DNA of 64,000 nucleotides from UBA3263 sp964554335 (GCA_964554335.1 CAZKOF010000002.1:1-64000); one strand, 5' to 3'; shown: positions 25,824-34,441, counted from the first letter of the stretch. Numbers and translations: made by a program. Notes: generated from the sequence alone by a model not told the origin.

Positions 25824-25855
25824 TTTGCAACATTCGGAAATTCTTGCTACCTTTG
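25824..25855 (+). promoter_or_regulatory. tRNA-Leu promoter
   Basis: TTTG at 25824-25827, 20-nt spacer, TACCTTTG at 25848-25855. The tRNA 5' end is 17 nt beyond the -7 box, so a short 5' trailer must be removed. Confidence 0.75.
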
Positions 25856-25872
25856 CGGTTGAAAAGTTTACC

Positions 25873-25956
25873 GCTCGAATGGTGAAATGGTAGACACTGG
25901 GGACTTAAAATCCCCTGGCCATTGCGGCCGTGCGGGTTCGAGTCCCGCTTCGAGCA
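25873..25956 (+). tRNA. tRNA-Leu (anticodon UAA)
   Basis: Class II tRNA. Acceptor stem GCTCGAA / TTCGAGC with discriminator A56 of this block; D arm with TGGTAGACAC; anticodon stem GGGGA / TCCCC around loop CTTAAAA, giving anticodon TAA; a long variable arm (TGGCC..GGCC type); T arm with GGTTCGAGTCC. CCA is not encoded (ACC follows the stem). The RAYT gene ends 17 nt downstream on the other strand. Confidence 0.93.
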
Positions 25957-25973
25957 CCCCGCAATCCGCGGCT

Positions 25974-26537
25974 TTAAGAGTGAAAACAATCTGAGGACCA
26001 ACGTTCAACGTTGGTTTTTATGTATTTGGCAATGGTGTTGCCATCGGCGGTGTTACGGATTATGTGGTCGTGATATCGATCTTGCCAACCAAAGGGGATG
26101 TTGTTGAGTCCGGCGAAGCGGGTTACGTGGGCTTTTATGCCAGAGATTACATTTCCTAACCGACAATTATGATGGATGGACATGGTAGGGTCGCCACCTG
26201 TGGCGACGGTTATTCGTGCGGTCTGGTTGAGTCGGCCGAGATTGTCGGCTGCCCGGGTGTCAGCCTCGCCGGAAATAACAATGATGGCGTGAAAGTGATT
26301 GGGCATCACGATGTGGAGCGGAATTGCAACATCGGGGTAGTGGGTGCTGATTGTTGACAGATTGTTTTCCAGAACTTCGCCCAGGACTGAGCGTTGCATT
26401 ATACCATTGTTTATTTTTCCGAAAAAATGTTGTTTTTCACGGGTGCAGACTGTGACGAAGTATGTTCCGCCGTTGTAGTCATGGAATTTTGCGCGCGGGT
26501 ATATGCGTTTTTTTGAGGGTGAAGGGGTGGATGACAC
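25974..26537 (-). CDS. REP-associated tyrosine transposase (RAYT, Y1_Tnp/IS200-like)
   Basis: HUH/Y1 single-strand endonuclease of the domesticated RAYT group. The start appears to be GTG 26537 (187 residues). N-terminal RAKFHDYNGGTYFVTVCT is the usual entry of the fold. The HUH motif is MPNHFHAII near residue 80; the candidate catalytic tyrosine is in IAKYIKTNVERW near the C-terminus. A perfect REP palindrome with a GTAG foot lies inside the coding frame (residues about 111-118) and a second copy, inverted, lies upstream. GC is lower than in the flanking genes. RAYTs process REP elements; here the enzyme and both substrates occupy 700 bp. Confidence 0.88.
   Translation of the reverse strand: MSSTPSPSKKRIYPRAKFHDYNGGTYFVTVCTREKQHFFGKINNGIMQRSVLGEVLENNLSTISTHYPDVAIPLHIVMPNHFHAIIVISGEADTRAADNLGRLNQTARITVATGGDPTMSIHHNCRLGNVISGIKAHVTRFAGLNNIPFGWQDRYHDHIIRNTADGNTIAKYIKTNVERWSSDCFHS
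26185..26207 (+). repeat. REP element inside the RAYT gene
   Basis: GTAG at 26185-26188, then GG and the hairpin GTCGCCAC-CT-GTGGCGAC sharing its T with the foot, 23 nt in all. The RAYT protein reads it as VATGGDPT. It is the exact reverse complement of 26631-26653. Confidence 0.85.
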
Positions 26538-26577
26538 GGCGTTTTGGGGGGATTTTGAGGGTGGATTTTTGGGGGGG

Positions 26578-26631
26578 TGGATTTTTGGGGGGTGGTGGAT
26601 TTTTGGGGGGTGGTGGATTTTTGGGGGGTGG
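26578..26631 (+). repeat. three tandem 18-nt G-rich repeats
   Basis: TGGATTTTTGGGGGGTGG repeats at 26578, 26596 and 26614, preceded by a 17-nt variant at 26561. It lies 25-95 nt upstream of the RAYT start codon and abuts the second REP. Runs of six to seven G separated by 10-12 nt could form a G-quadruplex on the plus strand. Confidence 0.85.
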
Positions 26632-26653
26632 TCGCCACAGGTGGCGACCCTAC
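26631..26653 (-). repeat. REP element upstream of the RAYT gene (inverted copy)
   Basis: Exact reverse complement of 26185-26207: an 8-bp stem hairpin followed by CCCTAC, i.e. GTAGGG on the minus strand. It lies between the G-rich tandem repeats and the tadA stop. Confidence 0.85.
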
Positions 26654-26694
26654 GAATGGGTGGATTTTGATGTTTGCAGGGCTATGTTGTTTGG

Positions 26695-27150
26695 TTATTT
26701 GCGGAGGAGGGCGAAGAAGTCGCGGAGTAGGGCGAGGGCCCGGTCGGCGAGGAGGCCGCCGGCGATTTGGGTTGCGGGGTGGAGGATGGGGCGGTCGGTA
26801 CGGGTCAGGCCGAGGTAGCCGCGGCGGGGGTCTGCGGCGCCGTAGACGAGGCGGCTGACTTGGCTCCAGCCGATTGCTCCGGCACACATGAGGCAGGGTT
26901 CGACGCTGACGTAGAGGGTGCAGTCACGCAGGTATTTTGCACCGAGGGTTTCGGTTGCGGCGGTGATTGCGAGCATTTCGGCGTGGGCGGTGACGTCGTG
27001 GAGCCGTTCGGTCATGTTGTGGCCGCGTCCGATTATCTTGCCGTTGCATGCAACTATCGCTCCTATGGGTATTTCGCCTTCGGCGAGGGCTTCGCGGGCC
27101 TCGGCGAGGGCTGCGTCCATCATTCTGATGTCTTCGGCTGAGAAGTTCAT
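26695..27150 (-). CDS. tadA: tRNA-specific adenosine deaminase / nucleoside deaminase
   Basis: Zinc-dependent deaminase; TadA converts A34 of tRNA-Arg(ACG) to inosine. 151 residues. The zinc site is HAEMLAI (His and the catalytic Glu) plus PCLMCAGAI. The N-terminal MDAALAEAREALAEGEIPIGAIV and the C-terminal LADRALALLRDFFALLR helices match TadA rather than cytidine deaminases, although guanine deaminases are close relatives. The ATG overlaps the rnz stop, so two tRNA-maturation genes are translationally coupled. Confidence 0.88.
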   Translation of the reverse strand: MNFSAEDIRMMDAALAEAREALAEGEIPIGAIVACNGKIIGRGHNMTERLHDVTAHAEMLAITAATETLGAKYLRDCTLYVSVEPCLMCAGAIGWSQVSRLVYGAADPRRGYLGLTRTDRPILHPATQIAGGLLADRALALLRDFFALLRK

Positions 27151-28079
27151 TGGTTGAGCAGGTCTATAGTCATTTCTTCGTTTGCGGCGATGATTTTTCC
27201 GTTGAATTCTTCGGCGGCTTGTTGAATCAGGGGAGCTTCGGAGGAGTAGCGTTTGGAGAAGTGGCCGAGAATCAGTGTGCGTGCTCCTGCGCGGCGTGCG
27301 ATTTCGGCGGCCTGGCGTGCGGTAGAGTGGCCGTATTTAGCGGCGTTGGCGGCGCCGTCGTCGCCGTAGGTTGCGTCGTGGAAAACGGTGGTGGTTCCCC
27401 TCACGGAGGCAACGACCCGGCGGTCGGCGGCGGTGTCGGTGCAGTAGGCGTAGGATGCGGAGGGAGTGGGGTCGGATGTCAGGCGGGCGTTGGCGATGAC
27501 GGTGCCGTCGGGTTTGACGAAGTCTTCTCCTCGGCGGAGGTTTTCCATGAAGTAGTGTGGCACGCCGTGGAAGCGGGCCATTTCGCCGTTGATGTGGCGG
27601 CTTTTGGGCTTTTCGTTGAAGAGGAAGCCGACGGTCGGGACGCGGTGGTAGAGGGGAAATGAGGTGATTGTCAGCGAGTTGTCTTCGTAGAGGAGTTGTC
27701 GGCGCGAGGGGTCTATGATGTTGAATTTAAGGTCGAAAGGTGTGTCGCCGATGAGCACGCCCATCAGCGATTCAATCAGTTCGGCTCCCCGGGCGATTGT
27801 GTGGATTGTCAGGGCCGAGCCTTTTTCGTGGAGGGCCATTGTCGAGATTAGTCCGAGTATGCCGAGAAAGTGGTCGCCGTGGAGGTGGGATAGGAATACG
27901 TTGTTGAGTTTTCCGAATTTCAGGCGCATGCGCATCATTTGGAGCTGCGCGCCCTCGCCGCAGTCGACCATGAATAGTTTTCCACGATGGTCAATGACTT
28001 GCGACGAGGGCATATGGCGCAGCGAGGGGGTTGCGGAGCCGCAGCCTAAAATGTGGAGCAGGAATTCGCTTCGGGTCAT
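27147..28079 (-). CDS. rnz: ribonuclease Z
   Basis: Endonuclease that trims tRNA 3' ends; needed where CCA is not encoded, as in the tRNA-Leu here. 310 residues, the short (RNase ZS/ElaC-like) form. The metallo-beta-lactamase motif is LSHLHGDHFLGILGL (about residues 60-74). GTTTVFHDATYGDD and LILGHFSKRY supply the remaining metal ligands. It starts within 4 nt of the mscS stop and overlaps tadA by 4 nt. Confidence 0.95.
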   Translation of the reverse strand: MTRSEFLLHILGCGSATPSLRHMPSSQVIDHRGKLFMVDCGEGAQLQMMRMRLKFGKLNNVFLSHLHGDHFLGILGLISTMALHEKGSALTIHTIARGAELIESLMGVLIGDTPFDLKFNIIDPSRRQLLYEDNSLTITSFPLYHRVPTVGFLFNEKPKSRHINGEMARFHGVPHYFMENLRRGEDFVKPDGTVIANARLTSDPTPSASYAYCTDTAADRRVVASVRGTTTVFHDATYGDDGAANAAKYGHSTARQAAEIARRAGARTLILGHFSKRYSSEAPLIQQAAEEFNGKIIAANEEMTIDLLNQ

Positions 28080-28924
28080 GCCTGGGGAATGACGTGGACG
28101 TCGAGCTGGGGGTAGGGGAAGGAGATTCCTTTGGTTGGGAGGGTTGCGTAGATTTTTTCGTTTACGTCGAAGAATACGGTCCAGTAGTCGGCGGTCTTGA
28201 CCCAGGCGCGCACGGTTATGTTGACCGAGCTTTCGGTGAGTTCTCCGAGGAAGATTGCGGGCTCATTGCCGGGGGTAGTGATAATTTGGGGCATTGAGGC
28301 GAGGATGTCGGCAATGACGGCTTTTACGTGCTGGAAGTCGGTTCCGTAGGCTGTTGCTACAGTCCAGTCGACTCGGCGGAGTTCCTGTTTGGAGTAGTTG
28401 TTGATGGATCCGTTGCTGAGGGGTCCGTTGGGGATGATGATGGTCTTGTTGTCGGCCGTGGTAATGACGGTTGAGAACATCTGTATGGCTTTTACTGTTC
28501 CGGCGAAGCCCTGTGCTTCGATGTAGTCGCCTACTCCATAGGGGCGTAGGGAGAGGATGAGGACTCCTCCGGCAAAGTTCTGGAGGGTTCCGCTGAGAGC
28601 CATGCCGATGGCGACGCCGGCGGATGCGAACAGTGCGATGAATGAGCTGGTCTCGATTCCGAGGATGCCGACAACGGCGATTATCAGCACGAAGTAGAGT
28701 ACAATCTCGGTTGCCGACTTGACAAACGAGGCAATCGAGGGGTCGGCGTGGCGTTTGGCGAGGATGTTTTGAACGAGGGCGTTTATTTTGCGCACGATGA
28801 AGCGGCCGATGTAGAACACGGCGATTGCGGCGACGAGATGGATGGCAAAGGTTACGAGTTTTTCGGTTGCGATTGAAAGGAAATCGCTCAGGGCCATTCC
28901 TTCTTCAAGTTTGAGAGCGGGCAT
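28076..28924 (-). CDS. mscS: small-conductance mechanosensitive channel
   Basis: Tension-gated channel in the cytoplasmic membrane that releases solutes on hypo-osmotic shock. 282 residues, close to E. coli MscS. Three N-terminal hydrophobic helices; the third (GIETSSFIALFASAGVAIGMALSGTLQNFAGG) is the pore helix with the usual Gly/Ala packing. VGDYIEAQGFAGTVKAI and the IIPNGPLSN segment are the beta domain. First gene of mscS-rnz-tadA with ATGA overlaps. No promoter box was found in the AT-rich spacer upstream. Confidence 0.94.
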   Translation of the reverse strand: MPALKLEEGMALSDFLSIATEKLVTFAIHLVAAIAVFYIGRFIVRKINALVQNILAKRHADPSIASFVKSATEIVLYFVLIIAVVGILGIETSSFIALFASAGVAIGMALSGTLQNFAGGVLILSLRPYGVGDYIEAQGFAGTVKAIQMFSTVITTADNKTIIIPNGPLSNGSINNYSKQELRRVDWTVATAYGTDFQHVKAVIADILASMPQIITTPGNEPAIFLGELTESSVNITVRAWVKTADYWTVFFDVNEKIYATLPTKGISFPYPQLDVHVIPQA

Positions 28925-28930
28925 AGGGAA

Positions 28931-28988
28931 GTTAAAAGTTAAAAATGAAAAATTAAGAATTAAAAATTAAGAATTAAAAGTTAAAAGT
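28931..28988. repeat. AT-rich repeat (GTTAAAAGTTAAAAATGAAAAATTAAGAATT words)
   Basis: About 58 nt of short AAAATTAA/AAAGTTAA words between mscS and the C11 peptidase stop. Same family as 18668, 41194, 48021 and 50885. Confidence 0.65.
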
Positions 28989-28995
28989 GGGGAGG

Positions 28996-30078
28996 TTATT
29001 TGATGTTGAGGTCGCGGGCCCAGGCGAGGGTGTTGTAGTCGCCGATGGAAGCGTCGTAGCCGGCGGTGTAGCCTGGAACGTAGACCGACAGACCTGAGCA
29101 TCGGCGCAGGGGGAGTGTGCCCCAAATGTTGTATGTTGTGTGGCGCTCGTGGATGACGATGTCGTTGAGGACTGAGGAGTCGCCGCCGAGGGCTTCGATA
29201 TATTGCCCGAGGTCGAAGAAGAGGTTTTTGTAGGTTCCCGAGGTTGCAAATCGTTGTAGCTGGTCACTATATCCGTTGTTGATAATCTGTTTCATCACGG
29301 GGATGAGGTCGGCCACGCGGGTGAGGTCAATGAGGCTTAGGGTGCTGGGACATGATGTTTGGCGGGAGTCTTCGTAGTAGTTGACGGTCGTGTCGATTGC
29401 GTCGGTGAGTCCGCGGTCTATGTCGCGGTTAAAGAGATGGGCAACGGTCATGTGGTAGGGCATTCCGTCGGCGGGCACCTCGCAGACCGAGCCTACCATT
29501 CTGGGAGCCACGTTGCGGAGTTCATATGCGACCTCGACGGAGCCCATGAAGCAGGTGTCGAAGAAGATGAAGTCGAGGTCTGCGCCCTCCAGGGCGGAAG
29601 CGAGCGAGGTTATGCTCATCTGTTTCCAGGAGTTTTCGAGGCCGTAGGCGCGGGCTATGGGCCGGGATTTCTGGCGCCAGCCCGAAGAGTGGCTCCAAAG
29701 CACAATTCCGAGTTCTTCCGACGGAGCGAGGCGTCGGGCGTCGGCGAGCACCTGCTTCATCTGCGCGGGTTCGAGCGCGGAGGTTTCCGCGGGATAGTTT
29801 ACGAGAGTGGAGTCTCCGCCGGCATATATTTCGATCAGTCGAGGGTGGGTCTCTCCGGAGATCGAGGTGTAGGCGAGCAGTCGTCCGTTGGCGGGAATTT
29901 GGGCGCGGCGCATTTCGTCGAGGTCTTCATAGGCGGAGGCGCTGAGGTTGTTGCGCCCTTCCATGTAGACCACAACCGTGCGCAACACTTTTCGTTGCGG
30001 TTCGGTGTTGTTGTCGTGGCAGCCGCAAAGGGCGAGCATCATGGCTACCGTTATCGTAAGGAATGTATGCTTAGGCAT
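28996..30078 (-). CDS. clostripain-family (C11) cysteine peptidase lipoprotein
   Basis: Secreted lipoprotein peptidase; the leader ends in a lipobox ALCGC (cysteine near residue 20). The clan CD catalytic dyad is visible: H130 in IVLWSHSSGW and C176 in FFDTCFMGSVE. YMEGRNNLSASAYEDLDEM is the usual first strand and helix of the fold. 360 residues; C11 enzymes cut after Arg or Lys. It follows a small lipoprotein and a secreted beta-galactosidase, so the three are probably exported together from one transcript. Physiological substrate unknown. Confidence 0.92.
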   Translation of the reverse strand: MPKHTFLTITVAMMLALCGCHDNNTEPQRKVLRTVVVYMEGRNNLSASAYEDLDEMRRAQIPANGRLLAYTSISGETHPRLIEIYAGGDSTLVNYPAETSALEPAQMKQVLADARRLAPSEELGIVLWSHSSGWRQKSRPIARAYGLENSWKQMSITSLASALEGADLDFIFFDTCFMGSVEVAYELRNVAPRMVGSVCEVPADGMPYHMTVAHLFNRDIDRGLTDAIDTTVNYYEDSRQTSCPSTLSLIDLTRVADLIPVMKQIINNGYSDQLQRFATSGTYKNLFFDLGQYIEALGGDSSVLNDIVIHERHTTYNIWGTLPLRRCSGLSVYVPGYTAGYDASIGDYNTLAWARDLNIK

Positions 30079-30110
30079 CAGAGGGGAGGAGAGTGTGCGG
30101 ATGAGGGGGG

Positions 30111-30536
30111 TTAGTGAAAGTCGGAGTAGCGGAGGCTGATTGCGAACAACCGTTCCAAGAGGGTGCGGCGTGTCGAGTCGGGGAGGTCAGCGAGGCGGGT
30201 TTGCAGAGCTGAGCCGAGGCGCGTGATCTCTTTGTTGTTTTTCTGTGCCTTTGCGGTGCGGTTGCGAAGTTCGATGCCGGTTTGTTCTATCGAGGTTGAG
30301 TCGTTGGCGTCGAGGGCCGCGGCGTGGGCTTTTGCAGCGGGTTCTATGTCAGTCAGCGCATGGTCAAGCGCCCGGCAGTAGAACTCGACGATGTCGGCAT
30401 AGTCGCCGGCGGAGATCTCTTCGCCCTGCTCGAGGCGTTCGGCATAGAGCGCGGCCTGACGGTTGTTGCGGTCGGTTTGGGAGCAGGCGGCAAGGAGCAA
30501 GCACCCCAAAAGAATCATCAGCGGCAGTTTCTTCAT
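30111..30536 (-). CDS. small lipoprotein of unknown function
   Basis: 141 residues; signal peptide with lipobox LLAACSQ. The mature part is hydrophilic and helical with no cysteine, e.g. ALDHALTDIEPAAKAHAAAL, and an Arg-rich C-terminal third. Not recognised. It lies 9 nt after the beta-galactosidase stop and 32 nt before the C11 peptidase start. Confidence 0.7.
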   Translation of the reverse strand: MKKLPLMILLGCLLLAACSQTDRNNRQAALYAERLEQGEEISAGDYADIVEFYCRALDHALTDIEPAAKAHAAALDANDSTSIEQTGIELRNRTAKAQKNNKEITRLGSALQTRLADLPDSTRRTLLERLFAISLRYSDFH

Positions 30537-30545
30537 ATCTCTCGT

Positions 30546-33500
30546 TCATTTGGAGGGTTGGAAGCGGAGGCGGTAGCTGATTGGGGTCGAGGGCACGGCG
30601 TATTCGCCCATGGTGTCGACGTCTTGGCCGCAGGATGCGTTGCCGATGCCGCGCATGGCTCCGTCGAGGTGGAGCACGGTGTAGGGCCGCGGGGTGAGTT
30701 CCCACATGTGTTGTGCCTGATAGAGGTCCATGTCAGTCCATGGGAGAGCCGAGAAGTTCACGTCGCCCCGGGTCGTGACGGTTACGCCGCTATGTGTATC
30801 GGGGTCTGTGAGGGTGAGTTCGCGCAGGCCCTGGCGGTTGCCGGTAGTCTGGGGTTTGACGTATGTTTCGCCGGATTCGGCCACGGTTGTCGAGTAGCGT
30901 CCGATGAGCTGGCCGTCGAGGCGGTCGTTGGAGTTCGAGAGGGGGCCGTGGGCGTAGTAGTCGAGCACGGTCAGCACGGGGTTCACGCCCATTTCGATGC
31001 CGGCGCGGAAGAGGTTGGCGCTATGGGGCGTAATGGTGACGTCCATGTCGAGAATTCCCTGGGGGTGGATTGTGTAGACAATGGTTTCGTCGGCAATGGT
31101 GCCGCGGCGGGTTGAGGTGAATTTGCCGCTATTGCCTTCGGAGCTCACGGAGGTCAGGGCTTCGGAGTCCATGCCGTCGTCGGGGTTCGCGCGGAGTCCG
31201 CGGGAGTGGTTTTCAATCCAGAAGAAGTTGTCGAAGCGGGGACCCCGGCCGGGCACGATGATGTCCAGACCGTTGAGTTTGAATTCGAGCATGCGGCCGG
31301 TCGACGTGTCGAATGCGGCTTTGATTGCGGGGGATTGGAAAATGACGACATTGCCGGCATCGTCCTGGGTCATGGCTCCGATTCCCTTGACCGTGGCGAG
31401 GTCGGGGCGGTCGGAGAGGGCGTATTGTTTGATTGCAACCTCATGGCCGGCGGGGGCATGGCGCGAGGCGGAGCGCTCGGTAATGCTGAGATTGAGGAGC
31501 GATTCGGCGTCTTTTTTGAGCTTCGGGAGCTTGACGGTCACTGCGGCGGTTTCGCCCGGGGCGGTCGAGGGGAGTCTGAGAGTCGAGGGTTTGCCGGGGT
31601 GGCCGTCGGTCAGAACGCGCCAGGTCAGGTCGAGCTCGTTGAGGTCGGTAAAGTCGTAGGCGTTGCGCAGATAGAGGATGGCTTTGTTGCCGTTGATTGC
31701 GATAGAGTCGAATTTCACCCACTGGTGTACGGCTTTGAGTTCGGCGAGTTTTGCGGTCGGTTTGCGTTCGGGGCCGATGACACCGTTTGAACAGAAGTTG
31801 CCCTGGTGGGGACCGGGGTAGTCATAGCCGGTAGTTATGCGGCGTTCGCCTTGACGGAGGAGCTGAGGGTCGTAGATTGCCTGGTCGACCCAGTCCCAAA
31901 CGCATCCGCCAATGGTTGAGTTGGAGTTTTCAATGGTGTCCCAGTATTCGCGGTAGTTGCCGACGGCGTTGCCCATTGCGTGGGCATATTCGCAGACAAA
32001 CATCGGCTTGTCGAGGCCGGAGGTGTTGGCGTGCATCCATGCCTGACCGGGATACATCTTGGAGTAGAAGTCGGAGTAGGCGTGGCCGCCGTAGCTGCCG
32101 CGGCGGGTGCCTTCGTAGTGGATGGGGCGGGTGGGGTCGAGGGCGTGGGCGGCATCGTAGCATGCGGCGAAGTTCGTTCCCGCGCCGGCTTCGTTTCCGA
32201 GGCTCCACATGATGACGGAGGGGTGGTTGGCGTCGCGCCGGATCATGCGGTCAACGCGGTCAACGAATGCGGGAATCCATTCGGGACGGTCGGAAATCGA
32301 CTGGTTGGCATGGTCTTCGAGGTCGGCTTCGTCGCAGACGTAGAGGCCGAAATAGTCGGTCATCGCCATCATGCGGGCGTCGTTGGGGTAGTGGCTGGTG
32401 CGGAGGGTGTTGATGTTGTTCTGTTTCATCAGTTCGACGTCGCGGAGCATCTCGTCGACAGTTACGGCGCGGCCGTTGAGGGGCGAGGTGTCGTGGCGGT
32501 TGACGCCTTTGAGGAATACGCGTCGACCGTTGATGTAGAGGAGCGAGCCGTCGATTTTGACTTCGCGAATGCCGACGGGAATGGAGAATGCGAGCCCGGG
32601 TTCGATGACGTCGAGGCGGTAGAGGTTGGGCTTTTCAGCGCTCCAAAGCTGCGGGGCTTCTACTGTGAAGTGGGCAGTGGGCAGTGGGCAGTGGGCAGTG
32701 GGGAATGGGCAGTGGGCAGTTTGGATTGTGTCGCACTGCAGGAGGGTGCCGTCGGGGGCGTAGAGTTTGAGGGTGGCGCCGCTGCCGCCGGTAAGCTTGA
32801 CGGCGATGTCGGCACGGGTGTAGTTGTCGGTCAGCGTGGTGGTTACGTTGATGTCGTCAATGCTGCCTTCGGGGAGGGAGAGGAGCTCGACGTCGCGGAA
32901 AATGCCGCTCATGCGGAACATGTCCTGGCACTCGAGGTAGGAGCCGTCGCTCCAGCGGAAGACCTCGACGGCGAGGGTGTTCTCGCCGGGGTGGAGGAAC
33001 TTCGTGATGTCGAATTCGCTGACGTTGTTGGAGCCCTGGGTGTAGCCGACGTATTGACCGTTGACCCAGACATTGGCGGCGGAGTAGATTCCGCCGAAGT
33101 GGAGAATTGTCCGGCGGTCGCTCCAGGATTCGGGGAGTTCAAACGTGCGCAGGTAGGAGCCTACGGGGTTGATTCCGTAGTTTTTGCCGCCGTCGTTGAA
33201 TCCGGGGCGCGCTTTGATGAAGGGGGGAGTGTTGGCGTGGGGATATTCAACGTTTGCGTAGATGGGGCGGTCATAGCCGAGCATTTCCCAGTTTGAGGGC
33301 ACGGGGATTGTGTCCCAGCCCGAGGCGTCGAAGCCGGGGTTCATGAAGTCGAGGGGTCGCTGAGAGGGTTCGCTGACGAGGTTGAAGCGCCAGAGGCCGT
33401 TGAGGCTGAGTCGCACGCTTGATTTTGGCGTCAGCCAGGGGGTTTTGAGGAAGTCGGTGTCGGCAAGCATCTCGGACTCGGAGGCATAGGGGTTGATTGT

Positions 33501-34391
33501 TGCGCGTCCGGGGAGCTTATTGATTGCAAAGACCTGTTCGTCTTCCCACACCGGGGATTTGAGTTTCGGCTTTTCAACGATTTCGGCGGTGAACCATGCC
33601 GAGGCGTCGGTCAGGTCGAGGGGGGCTGCTTCGAGGCGGTTATCGGCGTCGAGGCGATACATCGTGCCTTTGTTGGCGGAGGTTATGACGAAGGCCTCGC
33701 CGCCGTTGACGGAGAGCATGCGGAAGCGGGCGTTGGTCATGTCGCCTGCTCCGGGCCATTGAATCAGGTGTTTGATTGCCGTGTTGCTTCCGGCATCGTC
33801 CCAGTTGGCGTCATAGAAGCTGCTTTCGATGAAGCGGTTGTCGAGGTCGAGCATCTTGATTGACCAGTATTGGCCGCGGTTGTCGGCGTCGGCGTCTTCG
33901 GCAACGATGCGGGCGTTGCCTTCGCCGGAGTCACCGTTGCCGAGCACCTTCTCGGGTTGGCCGGCGGGGTGGAGGCGGTAGGTCAGCTGGGAGTCGAAGC
34001 CGACTTTGTCGCTGAGACGGATGTCGAACTTTCCGGCGCGTGACTTGTCGGTGAGCACGAGCTTGCCGCCCTGCATCGCCATTGCGAGTTTCGGTCCATT
34101 GGTCGGCGAGAGGGTGAATTTACCTTTGCCTGCGGGAGTGATTGTCCAGAGCTGGGCTTCGTCGGAGCCGTTGTTCTCGCCGAGGCCCACGACTGAGCCG
34201 TCGGCTCGCAGCGCCATGTTGGTGAAGGGATCGATTATTCGCCATGAGCCGCTGAGTTGCGTCAGGGTCCAGTATGGGGCCATAGAGGCGGGAGCCGGGG
34301 TGAATGAGTAAAGCGCTCCGGGAGTGAAGCTTTGGGCAAAAATACAAACGGCAGCCACGAGCGAGCATGCCAGACCAATGAGTCGTTTCAT
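30546..34391 (-). CDS. secreted GH2 beta-galactosidase with N-terminal ricin-like extension
   Basis: Cleaves terminal beta-galactosides from host or diet glycans. 1281 residues. A signal peptide covers 1-19. Residues 20-275 form an additional domain with ricin-type traits (YWTLTQLSGSWRI, QLWTITPAGKG). Then come the GH2 sugar-binding, immunoglobulin-like and TIM-barrel domains: acid/base E734 in WSLGNEAGAG, nucleophile E801 in FVCEYAHAMGN, and a Bgal small-chain domain to the end. An array of seven heptanucleotides (32672-32720) is read in frame as AHCPLPT-like repeats inside the second beta-sandwich domain. It is a LacZ-type enzyme rather than a glucuronidase by its C-terminal domain. Confidence 0.93.
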   Translation of the reverse strand: MKRLIGLACSLVAAVCIFAQSFTPGALYSFTPAPASMAPYWTLTQLSGSWRIIDPFTNMALRADGSVVGLGENNGSDEAQLWTITPAGKGKFTLSPTNGPKLAMAMQGGKLVLTDKSRAGKFDIRLSDKVGFDSQLTYRLHPAGQPEKVLGNGDSGEGNARIVAEDADADNRGQYWSIKMLDLDNRFIESSFYDANWDDAGSNTAIKHLIQWPGAGDMTNARFRMLSVNGGEAFVITSANKGTMYRLDADNRLEAAPLDLTDASAWFTAEIVEKPKLKSPVWEDEQVFAINKLPGRATINPYASESEMLADTDFLKTPWLTPKSSVRLSLNGLWRFNLVSEPSQRPLDFMNPGFDASGWDTIPVPSNWEMLGYDRPIYANVEYPHANTPPFIKARPGFNDGGKNYGINPVGSYLRTFELPESWSDRRTILHFGGIYSAANVWVNGQYVGYTQGSNNVSEFDITKFLHPGENTLAVEVFRWSDGSYLECQDMFRMSGIFRDVELLSLPEGSIDDINVTTTLTDNYTRADIAVKLTGGSGATLKLYAPDGTLLQCDTIQTAHCPFPTAHCPLPTAHFTVEAPQLWSAEKPNLYRLDVIEPGLAFSIPVGIREVKIDGSLLYINGRRVFLKGVNRHDTSPLNGRAVTVDEMLRDVELMKQNNINTLRTSHYPNDARMMAMTDYFGLYVCDEADLEDHANQSISDRPEWIPAFVDRVDRMIRRDANHPSVIMWSLGNEAGAGTNFAACYDAAHALDPTRPIHYEGTRRGSYGGHAYSDFYSKMYPGQAWMHANTSGLDKPMFVCEYAHAMGNAVGNYREYWDTIENSNSTIGGCVWDWVDQAIYDPQLLRQGERRITTGYDYPGPHQGNFCSNGVIGPERKPTAKLAELKAVHQWVKFDSIAINGNKAILYLRNAYDFTDLNELDLTWRVLTDGHPGKPSTLRLPSTAPGETAAVTVKLPKLKKDAESLLNLSITERSASRHAPAGHEVAIKQYALSDRPDLATVKGIGAMTQDDAGNVVIFQSPAIKAAFDTSTGRMLEFKLNGLDIIVPGRGPRFDNFFWIENHSRGLRANPDDGMDSEALTSVSSEGNSGKFTSTRRGTIADETIVYTIHPQGILDMDVTITPHSANLFRAGIEMGVNPVLTVLDYYAHGPLSNSNDRLDGQLIGRYSTTVAESGETYVKPQTTGNRQGLRELTLTDPDTHSGVTVTTRGDVNFSALPWTDMDLYQAQHMWELTPRPYTVLHLDGAMRGIGNASCGQDVDTMGEYAVPSTPISYRLRFQPSK
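32672..32720 (-). repeat. seven tandem heptanucleotides inside the beta-galactosidase gene
   Basis: Plus strand GGGCAGT units, six exact and one GGGGAAT, fill exactly 49 nt. Because 7 is not a multiple of 3, gain or loss of one or two units would shift the reading frame; the present number keeps it open. Confidence 0.9.
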
Positions 34392-34441
34392 TTCGGGTTT
34401 ATGTTTGCGGTTCAGATTTCAGGATTATCAGAAAAGTAATG

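Noticed and set aside
26165..26660. Possible CRISPR array around the RAYT gene
   Set aside because: Repeats are either one inverted palindrome pair or directly adjoining 18-nt units with no unique spacers.
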